Shown here: positions 53,026-63,200 of the stretch, one piece after another
Layout of the letters: the number at the start of each line of letters is the position of its first letter
Position numbering within the stretch: the stretch's first letter is position 1
DNA from: JAOUEA01 sp963825685
GTDB taxonomy: Bacteria; Actinomycetota; UBA4738; HRBIN12
Assembly (NCBI GenBank): GCA_963825685.1
Contig: CAWGUD010000024.1
Location: 9,979-73,978, forward strand
Direction of reading: 5' to 3'
DNA length: 64,000 nucleotides
Translations under genes and position numbers: made by a program
The notes under the pieces: generated by a model
What the model was told of the DNA's origin: nothing
The model's database searches: none
What the model saw: only the letters and a program-made list of their open reading frames with translations

Positions 53026-56000
53026 TCACCGGACCCAGAGTTGGCTGAACAGGATCCCCAGCATGGGATTGACCTGGACGTTCCCCACGCGGGTCGAGAG
53101 GGAGTAGTTCACCACGGGGTTCGCCAGGGGGACCCACACGGCATCCTCGACGAGCTGGTGCTCGATCTCGGTCCACGTGAGGTTGGCGGCGGCGGGATCG
53201 GTCGCCTGCAGCGCCCGGGCCTCCTCGATCTGGTCGTCGAGCGCTTCGTCACAGACACCCGTGACATTTGAAGCTCGATCCGCACTCGAACAGAGGCGAG
53301 AGGAATTCGTTGGCGCTCGGGTACCCCGGGAGCCATCCCAAGCCAGAACCCCTGCGGCTCACCCGTCGCGAAGACCCCCTCCCGGAATCCTCGGATCAGC
53401 CACGACCTTCAGGTCCGCCCTCATGCCGAGCTCGTTCAGCACCTCGACGACGTATCTCATGGCCTCGACGATCTGGGGAGGGAACGCCTCGCTCACCCAG
53501 AGGGTGACCCTCTTCCCCGTGGCGTCGGCGTCTCGATCAGCGCCCGGGCCGAGTCGAGGTCCGGCGCCGACCACACGCCGCTGCCGGCGTCGAGGGTGAA
53601 GGGACAGAACGGCTCGTACCCCTGGAAGTTCGGCGGCAGGATCTGACATGTCCAGGGCTGGGTCGCTGGGGCGTCCATCCGATCGACCACCTCGACGACG
53701 ATCGATCGCGAAGTTCACGGCCTGTCGCACCCGCACGTCGTCGAAGGGAGGCTTGCTGAGGTTCATGCCCACGTACAGCGCGAACGATCGCGGCCACTGC
53801 GCGACCCGGTCCGGGTCGGTCGCGGCGAGGAACTCGAGGTCCTCAGGCATCGGTTCGTCGGTCATCACGTCGACCTCACCGGTCTCGAGCTGATCGAAGG
53901 CGACCTCCGCATCGTGCCCGAACCGCCACGAGATCGCGTCCACGAAGCCCTCGGGCTGGGCCCCGGCGGGTCGCGCGTCGAATCGTTCGTTCCGCACCAG
54001 TTCGAAACGATCGGGTCCGGCCTCCACGATCTCGTAGGGCCCCGTCGCGGGACGGGCGCCAACCCCTGGTCCTCGGTCGGCGTGGAGGCCGGGACCGGGA
54101 ACGCGGCCGGCAACGCGAGCTTGAACGGCAGGTCGGGATCAGGCTCCGAGAGGTTGAACGTGACGGAGCCGGCATCGGTAACGATCGAGTCGACAGATCG
54201 CAGGTGGACGGGTCGCTGAGGCACCCCTTCGCGCCGTCGATCGAGCTGAAGTACAAGGCCGTCGTCGCGGGCCGACCGAGAACGCTCGTTCCAGCGCGTA
54301 CCGGAAGTCCTCGGGGCGCACCGGATCGCCGGTCGAGTAGCGGATCCCCTCGCGGAGCGGGAACCGATAGGTGAGGCCGGTCGGCGGACACCTCGGGGAG
54401 CGCCGACGCCAGGTCCGGAACGAGGGTGGCTCCGTCGGCCCCCCCGACCTTCTTGAACGACAGGAGCCCGTCGTTCGTCATCGCGAGGATCTGGCCGGCG
54501 ATCTCGTCGGCGATACACGACGGAGGCGGGGTCGAGCGAGGCGTGGTGCCTCGTCGGAGGAGGAGACGACCAGGGTCCCCCCACGGTGCTCGGTCGCCGA
54601 TGCCCCGGCCGCCAGCCACAGGTCGTCTCCGTCGGCCGCCAGAGGAGACCGCGGCACTGCCCACCGCAACGGGCGGATCACTCGTGCTCGAGGCAGGGTC
54701 GATCGGCGTGATCGAGCCGTCGGACTCGTTCGCCGACCCACAACGAGCCCCCTGCCTCCGCGAGCGTGCTCGGTCCCTCGCCCACCGGGATCGTCGCCTG
54801 CACGGTCGCGGTCGAGGGCTCGACGCGGGAGACCGTGCCGTCGAGGTGGTTCGCGACCCAGATCGATCCGAACGCGGAGAGCACCGCCGTCGGACCGTTG
54901 CCCACCTCCTTGTACGGGAGCGTCACCGTCAGGCTCGGTGGGATCGACGCGGGCGACCCCGGCCGGGGCGACCGCGACCCACACGCCGTCCGGCGTGAAA
55001 GCAACCCCGGAGGGCCGGCCGGCGAGGAACGTCGACTCCTCCTCACCCGAGGTGGATCGAAGCGGATCAGCTCAGCGGTGATGGAGTCGGTGATCCAGAG
55101 TGCGCCGTCCCCGACCGCGATGCCCGAGGGAGCCGTGCCGACCGGAAGCTCGTCGGTGACGTCGCCGGTCCCGGGATCGATCCGCATGACCGTGCCGTCA
55201 CCCGAGTTCGTCACCCACACCGAGCCTTGGCCGATCGCGATGCCGACCGGGGACCTGCCGACTTCGATGCTCGGATCGGTGACCGAGCCGTCCTCGAGGC
55301 TCACGCGTGCCACGACTCCGAGGTCCGGCTTGGCCACCCACAGGCTCCCGAACCCGATCGCGGTCACGCCGGGACGCTGACCCAACGCCGTCGGGTCGAG
55401 CTCGAGGCTCCCGTTCCCCCCGCTCAGACGCGCGACCGAGTTCGTCCCGACGTCGATAGCACCCGCCTGCCTCGGACCTGATCAAGCGGGATCGAGACCG
55501 CGATCAGCCCCAGGACGACCGCGATGCCGACCCCCACCGCCCAAGGGCGGGAGCCGAACCATCCCCGAGACAGCGCCGCGGAGGGCTGGACCTCTGCGAG
55601 CCGACGCTCGGCCTCCTCGGGTGCGGCCGGTTGGACCCTGGGTTCGCCGTCGACCTCGGTCACCGCGAGCACCTGCCACTCGCCGTCGACACCTTTCAGC
55701 GTGTGGCTCCCTCGGTCCCCGAACCCGAATCCGGCACCCGCGACGAGGGCGCTCGTCGTCGCCGTCACGAGGACGTCGCCGGCACCGCCCAGCGACATGA
55801 CGCGGGCCCCGACGACGACGGCGATGCCGCCGAGCTTCTCGCCGACCTGCTCGCACTCGCCGAAGTGGACGCCGGCGCGGATCTCGATCCCCAGTTCCCG
55901 CACCGCCTCGGACGCGGCGCATGCGCACCGGATCGCGGCGGCCGGCTCGGTGAAGCTCGCGAAGAAGCCATCCCCGGCGGTGTCCAACTCCTTGCCGCCG

Positions 56001-56152
56001 AAGCGCTTCAGCGCTCGCCGGACGATCGTGTGATGGCGGGCAATGAGTTCCTTCCAGCGAGCGTCTCCGACCCGGCTGGCCACCGCTGAGGAATCCACGA
56101 TGTCGGTGAACATGACCGCAGCCAACGCGCGGGAGCCGGCACGACGACGCAT
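53026..56152 (-). pseudogene. Cyclase / beta-propeller / substrate-binding fusion, many frame changes
   Basis: From 56152 downwards: a class III nucleotidyl cyclase domain (VMFTDIVDSSAVASRVGDA with metal Asp, FGGKELDTAGDGFFASF), one membrane helix (WAVGVGIAVVLGLIAVSI), then propeller blades (SLWVAKPDLG, SVWVTNSGDG, ALWITDSIT, SIWVANHLDG), then a family 5 ABC substrate-binding domain (YSTGDPVRPEDFRYAL, VRQAVNFAIDR, VVEVLNELGM) that ends ANPVVNYSLSTRVGNV and TGA at 53026. Eight or more frame changes lie between about 55470 and 53280. Domain order is an inference from joined pieces. Similar fusions occur in environmental actinobacteria. Confidence 0.7.
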
Positions 56153-56515
56153 GCCAGGGATTGTGCTTGAAGCAGACGCGGAACGCGAGCGCTGCGGCTC
56201 GCGGTCATCGTTCCAGGATCATCGCCGGCATGGTGGTGCTCTGGCCCAGTGACGTGGAGCGGCCTAGAGGCGCCGACCTCCTCCGTCGAGGGATGGTCGT
56301 CGAAGCCAGGGTGATCTCGATCGAGGTGGTTCCGTGTGGCTCGACGACAGCCGCAGGAGACGTCGTGGTTCCGCCTCCGGGTCAGGACGTACCGGAGTGC
56401 TGCCCGATCGATCTCCCGCGTGTGAACTGCCGAGAGGCGGTGGCGCGCATCGGCCCCCGAGCCGCCCTCGCGTTTGGGAGGATGGCGGCACCAGTTCCCG
56501 GAGGTTCGAACGACG
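56153..56515. other. Intergenic region between divergent cyclase and fumarase genes
   Basis: About 360 bp. The fumarase ribosome site (CGGAGG, about 12 bp before the ATG) is at the right end. No convincing promoter or hairpin can be singled out, and the open frames here lack support. Confidence 0.4.
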
Positions 56516-57907
56516 ATGACCGAGCACCGTACCGAGTCCGACTCCATCGGCGAGATCGACGTGGCCGCCGACGCCTATTGGGGCGCGCAGACCCAACGAT
56601 CGCTGCACCATTTCGCGATCGGACACCCAGAGGCCGATCGCATGCCGATCGAGGTGATCCGCGCCCAGGCGATCCTGAAGAAGGCCGCCGCCCTGGTGAA
56701 CGAAGCGTCCGGCGCCCTCGACCCCACGATCGCGGCCCTGATCGTGCAGGCGGCCGACGAGGTGATCGAGGGGCGCCACGACGAGCACTTCCCGCTCTAC
56801 GTGTGGCAGACGGGCTCGGGCACCCAGACGAACATGAACGTCAACGAGGTCATCTCGAACCGCGCGATCGAGATCGCCGGCGGCGACCTGGGCTCCAAGT
56901 CACCGGTGCACCCCAACGACCACGTGAACATGTCCCAGAGCTCGAACGACACGTTCCCGACAGCGATGCACATCGCGGCGGCTCAGGCGATCGTGGAGCG
57001 GCTGCTTCCTTCGGTGCGCGCGCTCCGCGACGCGATCGCCGCACGCGCGGAGGAGTTCGCCGACATCGTGAAGATCGGCCGCACCCACCTCCAGGACGCC
57101 GTGCCCCTCACGCTCGGGCAGGAGTTCGGCGGCTACGCGGCCCAGCTCGACGCCGACATCGAGCGGCTCGAGCTCGTCCTGCCCGGGCTCTACGAGCTCG
57201 CCGCGGGCGGGACCGCGGTCGGCACGGGGCTCAACTCGCCGCCCGGGTTCGCCGAGGCCGTCGCGGCGAAGATCGCCGAGCTCACCGGCCTGCCGTTCGT
57301 GACCGCGCCGAACAAGTTCGCCGCCCTCGCCGCCCATGACGCGTTGGTCTTCGCGAGCGGGGCGGAAGCCACGCTCGGCGCCAGCCTCATGAAGATCGCC
57401 AACGACATCAGGTGGCTCGGATCGGGGCCGCGCAGCGGCCTCGGCGAGCTCGTGCTGCCGGAGAACGAACCGGGCTCCTCGATCATGCCGGGGAAGGTGA
57501 ACCCGACGCAGTCCGAGGCGGTGACGATGGTCGCCTGCCAGGTGATCGGTAACGACACCGCGATCAAGGTCGCGGGCTCGATGGGCAACTTCGAGCTCAA
57601 CGTCTTCAAGCCCGTGATGATCAGGAACTTCCTGCACTCGACCGGCCTGCTCGCCGACGTGAGCAGGACGTTCCGCGAGTTCTGCATCGAGGGACTCGAG
57701 GCAGACCGCGCCCGCATCCAAGAGAACGTGGACCGCTCGCTGATGCTCGTGACCGCGCTCGCGCCGAGCATCGGCTACGACAACGCCGCCGCGATCGCGA
57801 AGAAGGCCCACCACGAGGGCCTCACCCTCAAGGAGGCCGCGATCGCGCTCGGCCATCTCACCGACGAGGAGTACGACCGGCAGGTCAGGCCCGAGGGCAT
57901 GGTCTGA
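56516..57907 (+). CDS. fumC: Class II fumarate hydratase
   Basis: 463 residues. It hydrates fumarate to L-malate in the TCA cycle. The start at 56516 (MTEHRTESDSIGEIDVAADAYWGAQTQRS) is fixed by a Shine-Dalgarno and by family alignment. Substrate sites TGSGTQTNMNVNEV, HPNDHVNMSQSSND and the signature GSSIMPGKVNPTQSEA are intact, with the catalytic Ser in the SS loop. The length is normal. It is followed 48 bp on by an AraC-type gene. Confidence 0.96.
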   Translation: MTEHRTESDSIGEIDVAADAYWGAQTQRSLHHFAIGHPEADRMPIEVIRAQAILKKAAALVNEASGALDPTIAALIVQAADEVIEGRHDEHFPLYVWQTGSGTQTNMNVNEVISNRAIEIAGGDLGSKSPVHPNDHVNMSQSSNDTFPTAMHIAAAQAIVERLLPSVRALRDAIAARAEEFADIVKIGRTHLQDAVPLTLGQEFGGYAAQLDADIERLELVLPGLYELAAGGTAVGTGLNSPPGFAEAVAAKIAELTGLPFVTAPNKFAALAAHDALVFASGAEATLGASLMKIANDIRWLGSGPRSGLGELVLPENEPGSSIMPGKVNPTQSEAVTMVACQVIGNDTAIKVAGSMGNFELNVFKPVMIRNFLHSTGLLADVSRTFREFCIEGLEADRARIQENVDRSLMLVTALAPSIGYDNAAAIAKKAHHEGLTLKEAAIALGHLTDEEYDRQVRPEGMV

Positions 57908-57954
57908 GGAACGGGCAACATTCCTGAAGCCCGAATGGACCGAAGCGGCGTACC

Positions 57955-58416
57955 ATGATGCAGGGAGCAAGGGGGTTCCCGGATTTGAGCGTGACCGATC
58001 ACGATGCGCCGAGCCCGCACCTGCAGCGCAGGATCCGCGAGGTTCAGGTCTTCCTCGCCGCGAACCTCGACCGCGACGTGGACCTGCAGGCCATCGCGCA
58101 CGAGGCGGCGCTGAGTCCCTACTACTTCACGCGCCAGTTCACGGCGTTCGTGGGGGTGCCTCCCTATCGCTACCTGATCGGGCTGCGCATCGACCGCGCG
58201 CAGCACCTCCTGCGCGAGACCGAGCTCACCGTCACGCAGATCTGTCACCGCGTGGGCTTCAACAGCCTCTCCCACTTCACGACCACGTTCCGTCAGCACA
58301 CGGGCGTGAGTCCGTCCGCCTATCGGCGTCGTCGCGACTGGGAACAGGACGTCAACCGCTTCTCCCCGCTCACCCAGCCGTTGGTCGAGCAGCCGAACAA
58401 GCGCTTCACGGTCTGA
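57955..58416 (+). CDS. AraC-family DNA-binding protein without effector domain
   Basis: 153 residues from one of two adjacent ATGs. A single AraC/XylS DNA-binding domain of two HTH motifs: LQAIAHEAALSPYYFTRQFTAFVGVPPYRYLI and LRETELTVTQICHRVGFNSLSHFTTTFRQHTGVSPSAYR. The usual N-terminal ligand-binding domain is absent, so it resembles MarA/SoxS-type regulators controlled by their level. It may regulate fumC or the sulfurtransferase gene. Confidence 0.9.
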   Translation: MMQGARGFPDLSVTDHDAPSPHLQRRIREVQVFLAANLDRDVDLQAIAHEAALSPYYFTRQFTAFVGVPPYRYLIGLRIDRAQHLLRETELTVTQICHRVGFNSLSHFTTTFRQHTGVSPSAYRRRRDWEQDVNRFSPLTQPLVEQPNKRFTV

Positions 58417-58422
58417 GGACCC

Positions 58423-59298
58423 TCAGCGAGGTTCGCCGGGCTCCGGTCCGGTGGCGACGGGACGCGCGGGGTCCGACACCCAATCCGACCAGGACCCCTC
58501 GTACAGCCGGCCCAGTCCGAGCCCGGCACGTTCCATCGCGAAGAGCGCGAACGCGGCGGTGACCCCGGATCCGCACGAGGCGATCGCTCGACCGTCACCG
58601 CGGACCCCGAGCGCTTCGTATCGGCGCCGCAGCGCCTCGGCATCGAGGAATCGCCCGTCACCGTGGCGGTTGCCCGCCCACTCGGCGCTCACCGCGCCGG
58701 GGATGTGTCCGGGCACCGGGTCGATGGGCTCCGACTCGCCCCGGTAGCGCTCCCCCGCTCGCACGTCGAGCACGACGGCCGAGCCCTCCCTCAGGGTGCG
58801 ACGCACCACGTCGGCGTCGACCACGCGGTCCGCGGGCCACGGCTCGGGGGTGAACGACGCGGCCGCCACGACGTCGGCCGAGCCGGTCTCGAGCGACCCT
58901 CCCGCGTCGGTCCAGGCATCGAGCGACGGGAGGTCGAGCAGCGCCGCCGGTCGGCCGAGCACGCGGAGCATCCACCACAACCTCGCCGCGACCCAGCCAC
59001 CGACGTCGTCGTAGGCGATCACGGCGCTGTCGTCACCGATCCCCAGCCGCGACATCGAGGCTGCGAACGCGTCGGGCGACGGCAGGGGGTGCCGGCCCGG
59101 CCCGTCGAACGGAGGGGCCGCGAGATCGCCGTCGACGTCCACGCAGACCGCGCCCGGGAGATGTCCGAGCGCGAACCGCTCGCTCGCGTGGCCACCGGGA
59201 ACCCAGCGCACGTCGGCGATCACCATGCCGTCGAGCCCATCGGCAGATAGTTGCGCGCGCAACCATCTCGGCTCGACGAGCATCCCCGGCAGCTCCAC
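58423..59298 (-). CDS. sseA: Thiosulfate/3-mercaptopyruvate sulfurtransferase
   Basis: 291 residues in two rhodanese domains. The first (residues 1-125) includes VIADVRWVPGGHASERFALGHLPGAV and VIAYDDVGGWVAARLWWML; the second (residues about 165-270) has VLDVRAGERYRGE and the active-site loop ASCGSGVTAAF with the persulfide Cys. The loop sequence CGSGVT is that of mercaptopyruvate sulfurtransferases. It transfers sulfur to thiol or cyanide acceptors. Monocistronic, converging on the AraC gene. Confidence 0.9.
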   Translation of the reverse strand: MELPGMLVEPRWLRAQLSADGLDGMVIADVRWVPGGHASERFALGHLPGAVCVDVDGDLAAPPFDGPGRHPLPSPDAFAASMSRLGIGDDSAVIAYDDVGGWVAARLWWMLRVLGRPAALLDLPSLDAWTDAGGSLETGSADVVAAASFTPEPWPADRVVDADVVRRTLREGSAVVLDVRAGERYRGESEPIDPVPGHIPGAVSAEWAGNRHGDGRFLDAEALRRRYEALGVRGDGRAIASCGSGVTAAFALFAMERAGLGLGRLYEGSWSDWVSDPARPVATGPEPGEPR

Positions 59299-59341
59299 GT
59301 GACGAGGATACCGAGGCTCGATCGGTGAGCGGTCGACGTCG

Positions 59342-60127
59342 TCAGTCGCGCAACGTGACGATCACGGGCGCGTGGTCGCTGGGCTTGCCTTCGCCCGAGG
59401 TCGGCTTGCGCTCCTCGCGATCGACCTCGACCGAGACCAGCCGGTCGGCCACGGGGGCGGTGCCGAGGGCGAGGTCGATCCGGAGCCCCCACCCGCGGTG
59501 GAACGCCCCCATCCGGTAGTCCCAGAACGTGAACGGACCGCTGACGTCGCCCGCGGCTCGACGACCGAGGTCGACCAGGCCCACGCTCATCAGGGATCGC
59601 AGCCGCTCACGCTCCGGCTCGCTCGCGAGGTTGCGTCCGCGCCAGAGCTCGGGGTCGTGGACGTCACGATCGTCGGGGGTCACGTTGAAGTCGCCGGCCC
59701 ACACGGTCGGGGCGGCGGGATCGATCGTCGCCTCCGCCCACGCACCCAGCGCCTCGTACCAGTCGAGCTTCACGTCGTAGGCGAGGTCGCCGACCTCCTT
59801 GCCGTTCACGGCGTAGATGCTCGCGACCGTCACGTCACCCACCCTCGCCGCCAGGACGCGCGCCTCGTCGGGCACGGGAGAGCCGGGCACGCCCCTGGCG
59901 ACCTCGTCCATCGGAAGGCGGGAGACGATCGCGACCCCGTTGCGGCCCCCCTGCCCGTGGCTGAGGGCGCCGTACCCGTGCTCGAGCAAGGGCTCGATCG
60001 GGAAGTCCTGGTCGGCCACCTTGGTCTCCTGCAGGCAGACGACGTCGGGCTCGTGGCGAGCGAGGAGGGCCAGCAGCCGTGGCAGTCGTTGCCGGATCGA
60101 GTTCACGTTCCACGTCACGAGGCGCAC
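59342..60127 (-). CDS. xth: Exodeoxyribonuclease III (AP endonuclease)
   Basis: 261 residues from GTG 60127. Class I AP endonuclease blocks are RLVTWNVNSIRQRLPRL (metal Asn), VVCLQETKVAD (metal Glu), FDDRVIA-like NGKEVGDLAYDVKL, WAGDFNVTPDDRDV (Asp-Asn) and the closing SDHAPVIVTL (catalytic His). It cuts at abasic sites in base-excision repair, complementing nei in this region. An upstream in-frame ATG at 60220 is less likely. Confidence 0.94.
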   Translation of the reverse strand: MRLVTWNVNSIRQRLPRLLALLARHEPDVVCLQETKVADQDFPIEPLLEHGYGALSHGQGGRNGVAIVSRLPMDEVARGVPGSPVPDEARVLAARVGDVTVASIYAVNGKEVGDLAYDVKLDWYEALGAWAEATIDPAAPTVWAGDFNVTPDDRDVHDPELWRGRNLASEPERERLRSLMSVGLVDLGRRAAGDVSGPFTFWDYRMGAFHRGWGLRIDLALGTAPVADRLVSVEVDREERKPTSGEGKPSDHAPVIVTLRD

Positions 60128-60201
60128 GCGCCCGAGCTTACCCGGCGACACCGGTCGATCCGGGGTGGCATGGACGGCCCGCCACCCCGTATCGTCACCC
60201 C

Positions 60202-63200
60202 GTGGCGCTTCCTCCCACATCGCCGTCCTCCGAGGCCACGCCCGCGACCTCGTACGTGCCGCGACTGCTGTTGCGGCAGCTCGCCGACGACCCCGAGCGT
60301 CGCACCTGGACCGTGGACGGCTCGGTGGTGTTCGTCGACATCTCCGGATTCACCAAGCTCTCCGAGCGTCTGGCCAAGCACGGCAAGGAAGGCGCCGAGC
60401 AGGTGACGGAGGCGATCGAGACCTGCTTCACGGACCTGCTCGCGGTGGCCTACGCCAACGGCGGTGGGCTGATCAAGTTCGGCGGCGACGCGTTGCTGTT
60501 GTTGTTCCAGGGCGAGGGGCACGAGGCGATGGCATGCCGGTCCGCGGTGTGGATGCGCCGCACGCTGCGCGAGGTCGGCCGTATCGATCTCCCGGACGCG
60601 AAGGTGCAGCTGCGCATGTCGGTCGGCGCGCACACCGGGACGTTCCATTTCTTCCTCGTGGGCACGTCGCACCGCGAGCTGATCGCCACCGGGCCGGCGT
60701 GGACCCGGACCGTCGCGATGGAGCACGATGCCGATGCCGGAGAGATCCTGATCAGCCCGGAACTCGCCGCGACGCTGCCGGCGCGGTGTCTCGGTGACCC
60801 GAAGGGCCCCGGGGTCCTGTTGCGTCGCGAGCCTCCAGGGGTCAACGCGTCCGGCGAGATACCGGCCCCCGAGGTCGATCCCGACGCGGTGTCAGCGTGC
60901 TTGTCGGTCGCGGTCCGCGCGCACGTGACGGCGGGGGGCGGGACGCCCGAGCATCGGCCGGTCACCGTCGCCTTCGTGCACTTCGACGGCACGGATCGAG
61001 CGATCGCCGAGCGCGGGGCCGCCGCGGTCGCCGATGACCTGCACGAGCTCGTCTGCGACGCGCAGGAGGCCGTCGACGCCCAGGGGATCTGCTTCCTCGC
61101 CACGGACGTCGACGCCGACGGCGGCAAGCTGATCCTCACGGCCGGGGCGCCGGCGGTCAGCGGCAACGACGAGGAACGGATGCTCCTCGCACTTCGAGCG
61201 CTCGCGGACGGCGACCGCGCGATCCCGGTGCGCATCGGGGTGCACCGGGGAGGGGTCTTCGCAGGCGACATCGGGCCGTGGTATCGGCGCACGTACACCG
61301 TGATGGGCGACGCCGTGAACCTCGCGGCTCGGCTCATGGCCGCGGCCGCGCCCGGTGAGATCTACGCGACGGCCGACGTGCTCGACCGCTCGGCGACGCG
61401 CATGATCACGACCGAGCTCGAACCGTTCAAGGTCAAGGGGAAAGCTGCCCCCGTGCGGGCGTGGGAGGTGGGCGAGCCCGCCAGGGCGGCGGCTCGCGAG
61501 ACGGTCACGTTGCCACTCGTGGGGCGCGACGACGACCTCGGGGTGCTCATCGACGCCCTCGATCGCGCCCGGGCGGGGCGTGCGTCGCTGGTGGAGATCG
61601 TCGGCGAGCCGGGGATCGGCAAGACGCGGCTGCTCGAGGAGGCCTCGTCGCGGGCCGAGGGCATGCTCCGGTGGAGCGCGACCTGCGAGGCATACACGGC
61701 GAGCACCCCGTATGCGGTCTGGCGCGAGCTGCTGCGCGAGGCGCTGGGCGTCGGATGGGAAGACCCCGCCGGATCGGTGGGGCAGGTCCTGCGAGACCTC
61801 ATCGCGGATCGCGCTCCGGTCCTGTTGCCGTGGCTCCCCCTGCTCGCGGTGCCGATGGACGCCGAGGTGGCACCGACCCCGGAGGTCGAGGCGCTCGACG
61901 ACGCGTTCCGTCGGCCCAAGCTGCAGGAGGTGATCGGCGCTCTGGTCGACCTCCTTCTCGACCGCCCCGGCCTGGTCGTGATCGAGGACGCCCACTACCT
62001 CGACGAGGCCTCGACGGACCTGCTCTCCGCGCTCACCGCGGCGGACGGTGAACCGCGCATGGGTCGTGGCCGTCACCCGGCGGGGCGATCGAGCCACCGA
62101 GGGGCTTGCGGGCGCGATCCGCATCGAGCCGCTCGCGCTCACGCTCGCCGACACGATCACCCTGGCCGAGGCCGCCAGCGACGAGGACACCACTGCCCCC
62201 TCACGTCATCGCGACGGTCGCCGAGCGCTCGGGCGGCAACCCCCAGTTCCTCCTCGACCTCCTGCGCTCGGCGTCGGAGACCGGCGTCGACGACCTTCCC
62301 GACACCGTCGAGGCTGCCGCGATGGCGCAGATCGACCGGCTCTCCCCGGTCGATCGCACGATCGTGCGCCGGGCCGCCGTCCTCGGGCTCTCGTTCCATC
62401 CGCGCATGCTCGAGTGGGTGCTCGACGAGGGGATGCGCACCGATCGACGACGACACATGGTCCCGGCTCGGAACGCTCTTCGCCGACGACGGCGATGGGT
62501 ACCTGCGCTTCCGCCGTGCCCTGATGCGCGATGCCGCGTACGAAGGGTTGCCGTTCCGCCTGCGCCGGGAGCTGCACCTGCGCGTCGCGGCGCCGGATCG
62601 AGCAGGCGGCAGGCGACGCGGCCGACGAGCAGGCGTCGACCCTCGCGCTGCACTACGCGTACGCCGGCGACCACGACCAGACGTGGCACTACGCCCGCAT
62701 CGCGGGCGACCGGGCGGGGAGCCGGGCCGCGCCGGCCGACGCCGTCGCGCACTACCGCCGGGCCTTGAGCGCGGCCCGAGGCTGCGGTGATGTCGGCGAC
62801 ACCGACATCTCCGAGGTCACCGAGGCCATGGGGGAGGCCCTGATCCGGGCCGGAGAGCTGGATGCGGCCGACCAGGCCCTCCGGGCGGCCGCCCGCCTGC
62901 GAACCGACGACTCGGTGAGCACCGCGCGCCTGCTCCTGCGCCAGGCCTACGTCGCCGAACGTGTCGGCAGGTTCGACCGCATGCTCCGACTCACACGGAA
63001 GGCCTCTCGGACCCTGGAGGATCGTGGTGGCTGGGGACCCATGCGCCTGCGCGCCGCGGCGAAGGTCTCGGAGGCGTATGCGCGCCAGTTCCAGGGTCGC
63101 CCGGAGGACTCCCTGCGGCTCACGCGCCCGGCGATCGAGGGCGCCAAGACCTCCGCCGACCGCAAGGCGCTCGCCGACGCTCTGATCCTGCACGACTGGG

